Positions 30,026-40,531 of a stretch of DNA of 64,000 nucleotides are shown here, in pieces. The notes below the pieces were generated by a model. It made no database searches. It was not told the origin of the DNA and was given only the letters and a program-made list of their open reading frames with translations. The position numbers and the translations under genes are program-made. Source of the DNA: Mycobacterium montefiorense (GTDB lineage: Bacteria > Actinomycetota > Actinomycetes > Mycobacteriales > Mycobacteriaceae); assembly GCF_003112775.1 (NCBI RefSeq), contig NZ_BFCH01000008.1, forward strand, positions 78,828 through 142,827, read 5' to 3'. Positions within the stretch are counted from its first letter, which is position 1; every line of letters begins with the position of its first letter.

Positions 30026-31533
30026 CCGCCAACATGCCGTGTCAGCCCGACGAGCTGCGCAGCCTGTTCCTGTTCGAGGCCCTGACCGACGAACAGCTCG
30101 CGGTGTTGTGCAGCCAGGGCCACATCGAGGACTACCAGCCGGGCCCGATCTGCGTCGAAGGCGAACCGGCGACGTGCTTTTACGTAATGATCTCCGGCGA
30201 GCTGATGATGTCCAAGCTCTCCGGCGGGCAGGACATCGAAACCAATCGCACCTCGCAGCGCGGCGTCTACTGCGGCGCGTGGCGGGCGTTCACCGGCGGG
30301 AAGCAGAAGAACTACGACGCCTCGGTCCACGTGACCAAGCCGTCGCGCTTCTTCGTGATGGACGCGCCCGTCTTCGCCCAGTTCATGCGCGACCAGTTCC
30401 CGATGGCAGTCCACCTGCTCGACGGCATCGCCGTCGGCACCGACCGGACCCGCCGGATCATCGACAACCGGGAGAAGCTCCTGGCGCTGGGCCGGCTCTC
30501 GGCCGGGCTGACCCATCAGCTCAACAACCCGGCCGCGGCGATCTCTAGGGCCGCGTCGGATCTGCGCGAGCGAGTGGCCAATATGCGGCACAAGCTGGCC
30601 ATGCTTGCCGACGGCACCGTCTCACCCGAGGCGCTCAGCGCCCTGGTGCGCCTGCAAGATCGGGTCGCCGAGCAGGTCGCCAAAGTCGCGTCGCAGCACT
30701 TGAGCGCGATCGAGACCTCCGACCGTGAAGACGCCGTCGGCGACTGGCTGGACGACCACGGCATCGACGGCGGCTGGGACATCGCGCCGACGTTCGTCGA
30801 GGGTGGCATCGACACCGATTGGCTGGAGCGGATTTCCACGGTTACCGAGGAACTCGCGTCGACATCGCTGGAGCAGGCGATCCGATGGATCAACTACACC
30901 ATCGAAGGCGAACTGCTGATGAACCAGATTCTGGAAGCCAGCAAGCGGATTTCGGCGCTGGTCGCCGATGCCAAGCAGTATTCGCAAATGGATAGGGCGC
31001 CATTCCAGGTGACCAACGTGCACGACCTGCTGTACAGCACGCTGGTGATGTTCGCCGACCGGTTGACCAAGGACACGGACAAGGACTCCAAGGCGATCAA
31101 CGTCGTCAAGGATATCGACAAATCACTTCCCGAAATCCCTTGCTATCCAGCAGATCTCAACCAGGTGTGGACCAACATCATCGACAACGCGATCGCCGCG
31201 ATGCGTGACACGGGTGGCACGCTGACCGTCCGCACCTGCCGCTACGGCGAGAACATGGCCCGGGTCGAGATCTGTGACACCGGGCCGGGAATCCCCGCAG
31301 AAATCCGCGAGCACATCTTCGAGCCGTTCTTCACCACCAAACCGTTCGGCGAAGGCACCGGCCTCGGGCTTGACCTCGCCTTCAACATCGTCGTGAAGAA
31401 ACATCACGGGGATCTGCGGGTGGAATCGAAGCCCGGCGATACCCGGTTCATCGTGCTGCTGCCGCTGCAGCGCCCGGCCGCTGCGGATGTCGCCGCCACG
31501 GACGACGACATCGAGGAAGCCGACTCGCAATAG
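30022..31533 (+). CDS. Sensor histidine kinase with N-terminal cyclic-nucleotide-binding-like domain
   Basis: 503 residues, soluble. Residues ~10-125 form a cNMP-binding/cupin-like domain ([29 protein letters not shown]). The dimerisation helix has H165 in [12 protein letters not shown]. The ATPase domain has the N box [15 protein letters not shown], the G boxes DTGPGIP and GTGLGL, and an F box [10 protein letters not shown]. It has no membrane span, so it senses a cytosolic signal. Translationally coupled to the receiver-flavoprotein fusion, which is its obvious phosphotransfer partner. Confidence 0.9.
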   Translation: MTANMPCQPDELRSLFLFEALTDEQLAVLCSQGHIEDYQPGPICVEGEPATCFYVMISGELMMSKLSGGQDIETNRTSQRGVYCGAWRAFTGGKQKNYDASVHVTKPSRFFVMDAPVFAQFMRDQFPMAVHLLDGIAVGTDRTRRIIDNREKLLALGRLSAGLTHQLNNPAAAISRAASDLRERVANMRHKLAMLADGTVSPEALSALVRLQDRVAEQVAKVASQHLSAIETSDREDAVGDWLDDHGIDGGWDIAPTFVEGGIDTDWLERISTVTEELASTSLEQAIRWINYTIEGELLMNQILEASKRISALVADAKQYSQMDRAPFQVTNVHDLLYSTLVMFADRLTKDTDKDSKAINVVKDIDKSLPEIPCYPADLNQVWTNIIDNAIAAMRDTGGTLTVRTCRYGENMARVEICDTGPGIPAEIREHIFEPFFTTKPFGEGTGLGLDLAFNIVVKKHHGDLRVESKPGDTRFIVLLPLQRPAAADVAATDDDIEEADSQ

Positions 31534-31571
31534 CGAGGAATAGCGTCACGATCGGCGCGGTTTGAGACGTC

Positions 31572-32423
31572 ATGACCGATGCAGCTGCAAGCAAACCCAA
31601 TCTCGGCCGGTTCGGATCGTTCGGACGGGGCGTAACGCCCCAGCAGGCCAAAGAAATCGAGTCCCTTGGCTACGGAGCCGTCTGGGTAGGGGGTTCCCCG
31701 CCCGCTGAGCTGGCGTGGGTGGAGCCCATCCTGAAAGCGACGACCACGTTGCAGGTGGCCACCGGAATCGTGAACATCTGGACCGCGCCCGCCAAGGAGG
31801 TAGCCGAGTCGTTCCACCGGATCGACAAGGCGTACCCGGACCGCTTTCTGCTCGGTATCGGTGTCGGCCACCGCGAGGTGATCAGCGAATACCAGAAGCC
31901 CTACGACGCGCTGGTGGAGTACTTGGACCGCCTTGACGACTACGGGGTGCCCGCCCATCGCCGGGTGGTGGCCGCCCTGGGCCCGCGCGTGCTGGGAGTC
32001 TCGGCGCAACGCAGTGCGGGCGCGCACCCGTATCTGACCACTCCGGAGCACACCGCGCACGCACGTGAGCTGATCGGCCCGTCGGCGTTTCTGGCGCCCG
32101 AGCACAAGGTGGTGCTGACGACCGACGCCGACGCGGCCCGCGCAGTCGGGCGCAAGGCCCTGGACATGTACTTCAACCTGGTCAACTACCGCAACAACTG
32201 GAAGCGGTCGGGCTTTGCCGACGACGAGGTCGTGCGGCCGGGCAGCGACCGGCTGGTCGATGCGGTGGTGGCCTACGGCACCCCCGACGCGATCGCCGCA
32301 CGGCTTAACGAGCACGTCGCGGCCGGTGCCGACCATGTGCCTGTGCAGGTCCTGACCAAAGATGAAAACCTGGTCTCGGCACTTGCCGAATTGGCGGGGC
32401 CGCTTGGACTGAACCGCTCGTAA
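31572..32423 (+). CDS. F420-dependent LLM-class oxidoreductase, copy A (Rv3463-like)
   Basis: 283 residues, LLM fold; N-terminus MTDAAASKPNLGRFGSFGRGVTP, conserved LATGIVN-type motif (QVATGIVNIWTAPAKEVAESF) and FLLGIGVGHREV. Followed after 22 bp by a close paralogue. The pair precedes rmlB on the same strand. Substrate unknown. Confidence 0.88.
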   Translation: MTDAAASKPNLGRFGSFGRGVTPQQAKEIESLGYGAVWVGGSPPAELAWVEPILKATTTLQVATGIVNIWTAPAKEVAESFHRIDKAYPDRFLLGIGVGHREVISEYQKPYDALVEYLDRLDDYGVPAHRRVVAALGPRVLGVSAQRSAGAHPYLTTPEHTAHARELIGPSAFLAPEHKVVLTTDADAARAVGRKALDMYFNLVNYRNNWKRSGFADDEVVRPGSDRLVDAVVAYGTPDAIAARLNEHVAAGADHVPVQVLTKDENLVSALAELAGPLGLNRS

Positions 32424-32445
32424 CCAACCGCGGAGGGGAACCTCG

Positions 32446-33312
32446 ATGAACGACGCCGCAGCACTGAAGCCCAACCTCGGCCGCTATGGTGCGTGGCTGC
32501 CCACTCGTTCGGTGACACCCGAGCTGGCGGCCAAGATCGAAGCGCTCGGGTACCCGAGCGCTTGGATCGGCGGATCGCCGGACGCCGAACTGGCTTGGGT
32601 GGAACCGGCTTTGGCGCAGACCAGCTCGCTGCAGCTGGCCACCGGCATCGTCAACATCTGGACGGCGGCCGCCAAACCCGTCGCCGAATCCTTCAAGCGC
32701 ATCGAAAGTGCTTACCCCGGAAGGTTTTTGCTTGGCCTCGGAGTTGGCCACCCCGAACACACCCAGGAGTACGTCAAGCCTTACGCCGCGCTGGTCGGTT
32801 ACCTCGATGCTCTCGACGAGGCGCTGGTGCCGACCAGCCGGCGGGTGCTCGCCGCGCTCGGGCCCAAGGTGTTGGCGCTGTCCGCGGAGCGCAGCGCCGG
32901 GGCTCACCCGTACCTGACCACACCGGAACACACCGCCAAGGCGCGCAAACAGCTGGGCAATTCGGTGTTCTTGGCCCCGGAACACAAGGTGGTGCTGACG
33001 ACCGACCGCGACGAAGCGCTTGCCGCCGGCCGCGGGCTCGTCGAGCACTATCTGGGGCTGAGTAACTACGTCAACAACTGGCTGCGACTGGGGTTCACCG
33101 AGGACGACGTGCGCAAGCCGGGCAGCGACCGGCTGATCGAGGCGGTGGTGGCCTACGGCACCCCGGAGACCATCGTGAAACGACTCAACGAGCACCTCGA
33201 GGCCGGCGCCGACCACGTCGCGATCCAGGTGCTGGGCGGCTACAACGAAGAGACACTGCTGCCTGCGCTGAGTGAACTTGCCAAGCCGCTTGGGCTGACC
33301 CCCGCAAGCTGA
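32446..33312 (+). CDS. F420-dependent LLM-class oxidoreductase, copy B
   Basis: 288 residues; MNDAAALKPNLGRYGAWLPTRSVTP aligns end to end with copy A, so this is a tandem duplication. It carries the same LATGIVNIWTAAAKPVAESF and FLLGLGVGHPEH segments. A GGAGGGGAACC site precedes the ATG. I recall a single gene (Rv3463) at this site in M. tuberculosis. Confidence 0.88.
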   Translation: MNDAAALKPNLGRYGAWLPTRSVTPELAAKIEALGYPSAWIGGSPDAELAWVEPALAQTSSLQLATGIVNIWTAAAKPVAESFKRIESAYPGRFLLGLGVGHPEHTQEYVKPYAALVGYLDALDEALVPTSRRVLAALGPKVLALSAERSAGAHPYLTTPEHTAKARKQLGNSVFLAPEHKVVLTTDRDEALAAGRGLVEHYLGLSNYVNNWLRLGFTEDDVRKPGSDRLIEAVVAYGTPETIVKRLNEHLEAGADHVAIQVLGGYNEETLLPALSELAKPLGLTPAS

Positions 33313-33329
33313 TCGCGACCCTCGGATAG

Positions 33330-34334
<1,005 letters not shown>

Positions 34335-34335
34335 G

Positions 34336-34947
34336 ATGGATGTTCGCGAACTCAAAGTGCCCGGGGCTTGGGAGATCACTCCGAAAGTTCACGGCGATTC
34401 CCGCGGCATCTTCTTCGAATGGCTCAAAGACAGCGATTTCAGCTCCGTCACCGGTCATGGGTTGAATGTGCAGCAGGCCAATTGCTCGGTGTCGTCCGCC
34501 GGCGTCCTGCGGGGTATTCACTTCGCCCAGGTGCCCCCTAGCCAGGCCAAATATGTGACCTGTGTGAGCGGCGCGGTATTCGACGTGGTGGTCGATATTC
34601 GGGTGGGCTCTCCGACGTTCCTCCAGTGGGACGCGGTGCTGCTCGACGACAAGGATCACAGAACGATCTACGTCTCGGAAGGTCTTGGGCACGGTTTCCT
34701 TGTTCTGCAGGATAATTCGACGGTGATGTATTTGTGCTCGGCGGAATACACCCCACAACGCGAACACACCATCCTTGCCACCGACCCGGCGCTGGGCATC
34801 GACTGGCCGCTGGTCGATGGAGCCGCACCCAGCTTTTCGGACCGCGATGCCGCCGCCCCCAGCTTCGACGAAGTGCGCGCGGCGGGTCTACTGCCCAGCT
34901 GGGACGAGACGCAGAAGTTTGTCGCGGACCTGCGCGGTCACGCCTGA
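34336..34947 (+). CDS. rmlC: dTDP-4-dehydrorhamnose 3,5-epimerase
   Basis: 203 residues, cupin fold; conserved GVLRGIHFAQVPPSQAKYVTC with the catalytic His, then GAVFDVVVDIRVGSPTF and YVSEGLGHGFLVLQD. It works directly after RmlB. Confidence 0.97.
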   Translation: MDVRELKVPGAWEITPKVHGDSRGIFFEWLKDSDFSSVTGHGLNVQQANCSVSSAGVLRGIHFAQVPPSQAKYVTCVSGAVFDVVVDIRVGSPTFLQWDAVLLDDKDHRTIYVSEGLGHGFLVLQDNSTVMYLCSAEYTPQREHTILATDPALGIDWPLVDGAAPSFSDRDAAAPSFDEVRAAGLLPSWDETQKFVADLRGHA

Positions 34948-35031
34948 GGCAGCAGCGCTACGAATAACGCAAGACAACCGGCCATCAGGCTTTCCACGTT
35001 GTCGCCACCCGCCCTTAGCGAAACAGCGACA

Positions 35032-35052
35032 TCGGGTTGGTATTAAACCCGA
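35032..35052 (+). terminator. Possible rmlBC terminator hairpin
   Basis: TCGGGTT and AACCCGA pair over seven bases around GGTATTA, 85 bp after the rmlC stop and before the first acyltransferase. There is no T run and the stem is moderate, so its role is uncertain. The rest of 34948-35144 shows no gene. Confidence 0.35.
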
Positions 35053-35144
35053 GATTGTCGGGGGTTCATCGGCTACCTTGGGCATTCCGTGCGGAAAATC
35101 TGCCCGACTGCGCGGGGGGTCGACAACAGATACGGATAGTGCAG

Positions 35145-36275
35145 ATGAAGCTTGCGGAGGTCTTCAATCCCCGATGTAACGCGCTGAACCTTTTTCGGTT
35201 GGGGCTGGCCTCCGAGGTCATGCTGTTTCACTCCTGGCCGATCACGGGCCACATGCCGCCGCACGCACTGCTCCAGCTGATGTTCGCGGTCGGTGTTGAC
35301 GGGTTCTTTGCGATCTCGGGATTCCTGATCACCGCAAGTTGGCTCCGCGACCCGCGCGTCCGCGACTATCTCACCGCCCGAGCTCTACGCATCCTGCCCG
35401 GGCTCTACGTCTGCCTGATCATCACCGCGTTCGTGTTCGCCCCTCTCAGCGTCGCGGTTCAGGGTGGTTCGCCCGCGAAACTACTGCTGTCCACCGCGCC
35501 GTTCGAATATGTCTTGAAAAACGCCACTCTGGTGTCGGTGCTTCAGTTCGATGTCGCCGGGACGCCGCTGCAGGTCGCATCGCCGGGAGTCTGGAACGCT
35601 TCGCTGTGGTCCCTCATCTGGGAAGTCCTGTGTTACTTCATGGTTGCCGTTATCGGCATCCTCGGCCTCGCCAATCACCGATGGGTTACACCGGCGATCC
35701 TGGCGCTCGCGGTCGTTGCAGCGATGTTCTTGCCGCCGCTTACCTTCCCCGGGTCATGGACCATCCCTCAGCTCGCGGTGCGCTCGGCCATCATGTTTTC
35801 CGCCGGCGCCCTGATGTATCAGTGGAAAGACGTGATTCCCGCCCGCTGGTCCCTCGTCGCTGCGAGCGTGGTCGTCGTCGTCGCCGCGAGCGTCCTGTTG
35901 CCCGATTACCGCGTGGTCGCCGCCCTTCCGCTGGCATATACCGTCATCGTTTCGGGTTCGCTGATCCGCAACACACGCACGACATTGCGTACGGACCTGT
36001 CCTACGGCGTCTACATCTACGCATTTCCGACTCAGCAGCTGCTGGTCGTGCTTGGGCTCGGTGGCCTGCACCCGGCCGTGTTCTTCGTCGTCGCACTTTG
36101 CACTACCCTGCCGCTGGCCGCGATGAGCTGGTTCAGCATCGAAAAGCCCTCGATGGCGCTGAAGTCTCGTCTTAAACAGAAGTGGTCTGCTCGAGCCCGC
36201 CCCCAAGCTGACGCCCCCTCGGTGGCGGACCCCACTGCCGGGCAGTCGACTCCAGGTAGCCATGGCACACGGTAG
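35145..36275 (+). CDS. Acyltransferase-3 family membrane protein, paralogue 1
   Basis: 376 residues with about ten membrane spans. The family His lies in EVMLFHSWPITG near residue 28, followed by GVDGFFAISGFLI and RALRILPGLYV, features of integral-membrane O-acyltransferases that modify sugars. Start MKLAEVFNPRCNALN is shared by all six copies. A Pro/Ala/Gly tail of ~35 residues is unique to it. It lies after rmlBC, so a rhamnose-containing glycolipid is a reasonable but unproven acceptor. Confidence 0.88.
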   Translation: MKLAEVFNPRCNALNLFRLGLASEVMLFHSWPITGHMPPHALLQLMFAVGVDGFFAISGFLITASWLRDPRVRDYLTARALRILPGLYVCLIITAFVFAPLSVAVQGGSPAKLLLSTAPFEYVLKNATLVSVLQFDVAGTPLQVASPGVWNASLWSLIWEVLCYFMVAVIGILGLANHRWVTPAILALAVVAAMFLPPLTFPGSWTIPQLAVRSAIMFSAGALMYQWKDVIPARWSLVAASVVVVVAASVLLPDYRVVAALPLAYTVIVSGSLIRNTRTTLRTDLSYGVYIYAFPTQQLLVVLGLGGLHPAVFFVVALCTTLPLAAMSWFSIEKPSMALKSRLKQKWSARARPQADAPSVADPTAGQSTPGSHGTR

Positions 36276-36411
36276 CCCGGCCGGCCTGCACTCAAACGAA
36301 ACCGGTTCGGCTCTGAACAGTCCAAGTCCGGCCGATCCTGGTGGTGCCGCGGTAGAAAACGGCGGCGCCACTCCGGTGACGCGAGTGCAAACAAGGGGCG
36401 AATACGCTTAG

Positions 36412-36462
36412 ATGCAAAGACGAATAGCGCCGGGAACACGGACGACTGGTGACAGCCTTTGA
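36412..36462 (+). CDS. Possible 16-codon leader ORF before acyltransferase 2
   Basis: ATG 36412 reads MQRRIAPGTRTTGDSL and stops at TGA 36460-36462, overlapping the TTG start of the next gene as TTGA. Such an overlap arises easily when Lys is the second residue, so this may be chance. Confidence 0.25.
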   Translation: MQRRIAPGTRTTGDSL

Positions 36463-37535
36463 AACTCGGGCAAGTACTTGATCCGCGAAGAAATGCGTTG
36501 AATGCGTTGCGGCTAGCCATGGCCGCCGAGGTGATCCTCTGGCACTCCTTCGCCGTCACGGGTCGCATCCCGCCGTCCGCGCCGGTACGCCAATTACTGT
36601 TCGGGGTGGGGGTCGACGGATTCTTTGCGATCTCGGGGTTCCTCATCACCCGGAGTTGGGTCAACAACCCCAACGTCCGTGACTATCTCATAGCTCGGAT
36701 TCTTCGCATCCTGCCCGGGCTCTACGTCTGCCTGGTGGTGACCGCGTTTGTCATCGCACCGATTGGCGTGGCGATTCAAGGTGGTTCGGCCGCAAAGTTA
36801 CTCATGTCCCGCGCGCCATTCGAGTTCGTGTTGGAAAACAGCGCGGTAGTGGTGCTCAAGTTCGATGTCGGTGGAACGCCGACCGGAATCCCGTATCCGG
36901 GTTTGTGGAACGGTTCGCTGTGGACCCTCATCTATGAGGTGCTGTGCTATGTCGCGGTTCTGCTTCTCGGACTTGCGGGACTGGCTCGTCGCCGCTGGAC
37001 CTCTGCGGTGGTGTTCGTACTAGCGTTGTGTTTGGCTGCGTCGCTTCCGCCCATGACATTCCCGGGGACGTGGACCAATCAGCAGTGCATTGCCCGCTTC
37101 GCCATCATGTTCGCGGCCGGCGCACTGCTGTATCAATGGAAAGACGTGATTCCCGCCCGCTGGTCGCTCGTCGCGGTGAGCATGGTCATGGTTCTCGCGG
37201 CCGGCCTACTGCCCGACTACCGTCTGCTTGGCGCTATTCCGCTGGCGTACGCCCTCATCGTTTCCGGCGCGCTCATCCGCAACAAGTACTTGAGGTTGCC
37301 GACGGATCTGTCCTATGGCACCTACATTTACGCATTCCCGATCCAACAGCTGCTGGTTATCTGCGGTCTTGCCAGTCTGAATCCATTCGTGTTCGCGATC
37401 GTCGCGACGATCGCTACCATGCCGATGGCCGCACTGAGCTGGTTCCTGATAGAGAAGCCGTCGCAGTCGCTGAAAGCGCGACTCAAGCGCAAGCGGTCCG
37501 GCGCTGAGCTCACCGAAGTCAGGCGCCCCGCCTAG
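36459..37535 (+). CDS. Acyltransferase-3 family membrane protein, paralogue 2
   Basis: 358 residues from a TTG start (MKLGQVLDPRRNALNALR), chosen because it aligns with the other copies. The His motif EVILWHSFAVTG and GVDGFFAISGFLI are intact. The 3' half (37203-37442) is 95% identical, by hand count, to paralogue 4 although the 5' halves differ more, which points to gene conversion. TTG suggests weak or coupled translation. Confidence 0.87.
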   Translation: MKLGQVLDPRRNALNALRLAMAAEVILWHSFAVTGRIPPSAPVRQLLFGVGVDGFFAISGFLITRSWVNNPNVRDYLIARILRILPGLYVCLVVTAFVIAPIGVAIQGGSAAKLLMSRAPFEFVLENSAVVVLKFDVGGTPTGIPYPGLWNGSLWTLIYEVLCYVAVLLLGLAGLARRRWTSAVVFVLALCLAASLPPMTFPGTWTNQQCIARFAIMFAAGALLYQWKDVIPARWSLVAVSMVMVLAAGLLPDYRLLGAIPLAYALIVSGALIRNKYLRLPTDLSYGTYIYAFPIQQLLVICGLASLNPFVFAIVATIATMPMAALSWFLIEKPSQSLKARLKRKRSGAELTEVRRPA

Positions 37536-37610
37536 TCGCTGTCGTTGCTGTGCCAAAGCCTCTGTGCGGTCGCCGAACCCATCCCTAAAGTGACGTTATG
37601 ATGGCGTCAC

Positions 37611-38723
37611 ATGGGGGCTGGGACCGTGGCGCGACCGCAGACGAAACTGGCGCAGGTATTCGATCCAAGACGCAACGCGCTGAACGCTTTCCGATTGGCG
37701 TTGGCGGCCGAGGTGATCCTGTGGCATTCCTTCCCCGTCACGGGCCATAGCGTGTCGTCCAAGCCGGTTCTCCAGCTTCTCTTCTCGGTCGGGGTTGACG
37801 GCTTCTTTGCGCTTTCCGGATTCTTGATCACATCGAGTTGGCTTCGGAACCCGCAACTGCGTGACTATCTGCTGGCTCGAGCTCGGCGCATCCTGCCCGG
37901 GCTATATGTCTGCCTGGTGGTAACGGCGTTCGTGTTCGCCCCGCTCAGTCTGGCGATTCAGGGTCGCCCGGTGACCAAGCTTCTATTGTCCAGTGCGCCA
38001 GTCGAGTACGTCTTGAAAAACAGCACACTGTTGTCGGCGCTTGCGCTGGGTGTCGCCGGCACACCGAGGGGCGTTGCCGACGCCGGCGTCTGGAACGCCT
38101 CGGTCTGGACCCTGATCTGGGAGGTGCTGTGCTATCTCGCCGTTGCGGGAATCGGGCTGATCGGACTTGCAAATCGCCGTTGGGTTTCCCTTGCAGTCTT
38201 CGCCTTCGCAGTGCTTGGGGCGACATTGTTACCGCCACTCACATTCCCCGGGGAATGGACCAACTTACAGCTGGCCGTGCGCTTTGCGATCATGTTTTCG
38301 GCTGGGGCGCTGCTGTATCAGTGGAAAGACGTGATTCCCGCTCGATGGTCACTCGTCGCGGTGAGCGTGCTCATCGTTTTGGTGTCGAGCCTGCTGCCCG
38401 ACTATCGGGTGGTCGGTGCTCTTCCGCTGGCGTACACCATCATCGTTTCGGGGTCGCTGATCCGCAATGAGCGGTTGAGATTACGCACGGACCTGTCTTA
38501 CGGCACCTACATATATGCATCACCGACTCAGCAGTTGCTCGCCGTAAGTGGCCTTGCCGGTTTGAACCCCTTGCTGTTCTTCGTCATTGCCACCACCGCG
38601 ACGCTGCCGCTGGCCGCGCTGAGCTGGTTCCTGATCGAGAAGCGCGCACAGTCTTTCAAATCCCGGCTCACATCGAAGCCGAAGTGGTCGGCTCCCGAGC
38701 TCTCCGAAACCTTCCGAACCTGA
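37611..38723 (+). CDS. Acyltransferase-3 family membrane protein, paralogue 3
   Basis: 370 residues; MGAGTVARPQTKLAQVFDPRRNALNAFR, nine residues longer at the N-terminus than its relatives. EVILWHSFPVTG and GVDGFFALSGFLI are present. It shares a 52-bp identical run with paralogue 4 and an overlapping 48-bp identical run with paralogue 6. The 3' end overlaps a minus-strand membrane-protein gene by 56 bp. Confidence 0.88.
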   Translation: MGAGTVARPQTKLAQVFDPRRNALNAFRLALAAEVILWHSFPVTGHSVSSKPVLQLLFSVGVDGFFALSGFLITSSWLRNPQLRDYLLARARRILPGLYVCLVVTAFVFAPLSLAIQGRPVTKLLLSSAPVEYVLKNSTLLSALALGVAGTPRGVADAGVWNASVWTLIWEVLCYLAVAGIGLIGLANRRWVSLAVFAFAVLGATLLPPLTFPGEWTNLQLAVRFAIMFSAGALLYQWKDVIPARWSLVAVSVLIVLVSSLLPDYRVVGALPLAYTIIVSGSLIRNERLRLRTDLSYGTYIYASPTQQLLAVSGLAGLNPLLFFVIATTATLPLAALSWFLIEKRAQSFKSRLTSKPKWSAPELSETFRT

Positions 38724-39081
38724 CGCCCCAGGGGTAATCGGCCAGCATCCAGAGCAGCACGGTCAGCACTTCGGCTCCCACGCTGATCGTCGCGTAGGGC
38801 GTTGGGTCCCAACCATGCTCGGTAAATCCGAACAGTCCGGCGGTTCTCGACGCAGCGAAGGCCACCAGAGATCCGCCGGCCACCGCCGCCGCAGCCCAGC
38901 GCAGCCACCACGGACCGCCGAGCGCGATAAGCACGGCAACCGCGAAAGAGACACTGGCCTGGACCAGAAAGCCCATGCCGATCATTGGAATGTGCCGGTA
39001 ACCATGGACATAGAGGTACGCGTGACTTTCGGCGCTGCCGAGCAAAGACACGGCGAAGCCGATCCGGAGCGGGAGATTCAT
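38668..39081 (-). CDS. Small hypothetical membrane protein in cupredoxin operon
   Basis: 137 residues with about four hydrophobic spans (for example MIGMGFLVQASVSFAVAVLIAL and WLRWAAAAVAGGSLVAF). No family recognised with confidence. Its ATG overlaps the phosphoesterase stop by four bases, so it is the third gene of the cupredoxin operon. Its C-terminus (GRFRRAREPTTSASM) is encoded opposite the end of acyltransferase 3. Confidence 0.7.
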   Translation of the reverse strand: MNLPLRIGFAVSLLGSAESHAYLYVHGYRHIPMIGMGFLVQASVSFAVAVLIALGGPWWLRWAAAAVAGGSLVAFAASRTAGLFGFTEHGWDPTPYATISVGAEVLTVLLWMLADYPWGVRFGRFRRAREPTTSASM

Positions 39082-40007
39082 TGCAGCCGCCGTTCTTTCA
39101 AAGCCAATGCGGTCTCACCCTTGGTGTAGCTGACCTCGCGAATACCCAGCGCGTCGTACAGCTTTCCGGCCGGCAGCGTGATCGGCTTGGGTGCTGGCCC
39201 GTCGCCGGGATGGGGCAGCGGATAGGCGGTTGTCGTCCCGCTGTAGAACGAGACGTTGCCTTCGGTCTTGGAAAACAATTGGTGGACATGCCCGTTGATA
39301 CACGTCACCGAGGCGAATCGGCGCAGATAACTAAGCACCTGGGTGGCGTCGTCGGTACCCCAGCCCCAATCCGGGTACATCGCGAACAACGGGATGTGGC
39401 TGAACACGATGATCGGTGTATCGCTCGACAGCCGCGCGACATCCTTTTCGACAAACTCCAGCTGATCGACCCCAAGGTGCCCGAGCTTGCGCAGGTTCAA
39501 CGTATTGACCAGCGCGATCACGTGAACGCCGGCAGTGTCGAAGCTGTACCAACCATCCCCCACCGATCCCGCACCGAAGGCGCTTCGGTACTTCTGCCCC
39601 GCATCGTCGACCGAGTCGTGCTCGCCCGGCACGGTGAAGACGTGCGGCGTCCTCAGGCCGCTCATCATCTGCTTGACCTGATCGAACTGGCCGGGACTGG
39701 ACAAGTGGGTGAGGTCGCCGGTGTGAATCACGAAATCCGGTGTGTAGCCGAGGTTGTTGACCTGGTCGATTGCGTGGCCGAACGTGTCGGACACGTCCGG
39801 GTTGGGTGCGCCGGTGAAGCCGATGTGACTGTCGCTGATCTGAGCGAACCGCAAGGCGGGCAGGACTTTTGCGCGCTCGGCCGCCTCGGCACCGGCGACC
39901 TGCGAGATCACCTCACCGGCGGCCACGGCGAACCCAACCGCCGCGCCGAACCATGCCGTGTGCCGGATCAACTGGCGGCGATTCATCGCGTTCGGGCCGT
40001 GGTTCAT
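39078..40007 (-). CDS. Tat-exported calcineurin-like metallophosphoesterase
   Basis: 309 residues. The N-terminus MNHGPNAMNRRQLIRHTAWFGAA... carries a twin-arginine motif and a hydrophobic stretch, so it is probably exported folded with its metals. Metal-site motifs appear in order: QISDSHIG, HTGDLTH, VPGEHD, FSHIPLF, INGHVHQ. Substrate unknown. The start at 40007 is chosen because it overlaps the cupredoxin stop (ATGA) and gives a proper signal peptide; the frame is open further upstream. Confidence 0.88.
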   Translation of the reverse strand: MNHGPNAMNRRQLIRHTAWFGAAVGFAVAAGEVISQVAGAEAAERAKVLPALRFAQISDSHIGFTGAPNPDVSDTFGHAIDQVNNLGYTPDFVIHTGDLTHLSSPGQFDQVKQMMSGLRTPHVFTVPGEHDSVDDAGQKYRSAFGAGSVGDGWYSFDTAGVHVIALVNTLNLRKLGHLGVDQLEFVEKDVARLSSDTPIIVFSHIPLFAMYPDWGWGTDDATQVLSYLRRFASVTCINGHVHQLFSKTEGNVSFYSGTTTAYPLPHPGDGPAPKPITLPAGKLYDALGIREVSYTKGETALALKERRLQ

Positions 40008-40414
40008 TGGGTCACCACCACGGTGCCGTGCATCATCGGGTGAATCGAGCAGACATAGTCGAAAGTTCCTGCGGTGGAGAAGACGTGGGCGAAGGTGGCC
40101 CCTGTCCCCATGCCGGGCGAATGAAACGAGCCGTCGCTTGCAGCCACCGTGTGGGGTTCTTCGTCGCGATTGGTCCACGTGACCGTGGTGCCCGCGCTGA
40201 CCGTCAGGGTCGCGGGTGCAAACGCGAAACCATCGATAGCGACCTCGTCACCATTCGCCGCTGACGGCGGTGCCGTGATCAACGGCGTTGCACCGGCATC
40301 CGGGGCCATCATGACCGACGGATGCGCCTCGGGCTTCGTCACCGAGCAGCCGGCCAGCAATAGCAGGCCGGTCGCGAGCAACGCCCGGCATTTTCGCAAC
40401 ATGGAGATAGGCAT
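40004..40414 (-). CDS. Amicyanin/plastocyanin-like blue copper lipoprotein
   Basis: 136 residues. The signal peptide ends in the lipobox LLAGC (Cys23), so it is anchored outside the membrane. The copper site is complete: H88 (EEPHTV), C122, H125 and M128 in the spacing C-x2-H-x2-M as in amicyanin. A GGGAGG site six bases before the ATG fixes the start. First gene of an operon with the Tat phosphoesterase and a membrane protein. It probably carries electrons outside the cell. Confidence 0.9.
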   Translation of the reverse strand: MPISMLRKCRALLATGLLLLAGCSVTKPEAHPSVMMAPDAGATPLITAPPSAANGDEVAIDGFAFAPATLTVSAGTTVTWTNRDEEPHTVAASDGSFHSPGMGTGATFAHVFSTAGTFDYVCSIHPMMHGTVVVTQ

Positions 40415-40445
40415 AACGACCCTCCCGGGGGCTGTGGAACTGTCG

Positions 40446-40472
40446 CCAACAGATAGGAGGAGTGGTTACACC
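40446..40472 (-). promoter_or_regulatory. Putative ECF sigma promoter of the cupredoxin operon
   Basis: On the minus strand GGTGTAACC (40472-40464) is followed after 14 bases by TTGG (40449-40446), about 30 bases before the ATG. The same motif at the same spacing stands before the ECF sigma gene at 44332. This is read by eye; no transcription start is known. Confidence 0.55.
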
Positions 40473-40531
40473 GTTAGGCCGGAGGGGCAACGCTTCTGGG
40501 GATCGGTGGTTGATCCCCGGGACAAGGACCG

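Noticed and set aside
35684..35692. GGTTACACC inside acyltransferase 1 as a third sigma target
   Set aside because: It is inside coding sequence and no gene start follows on the minus strand; kept as a warning that the motif occurs by chance.
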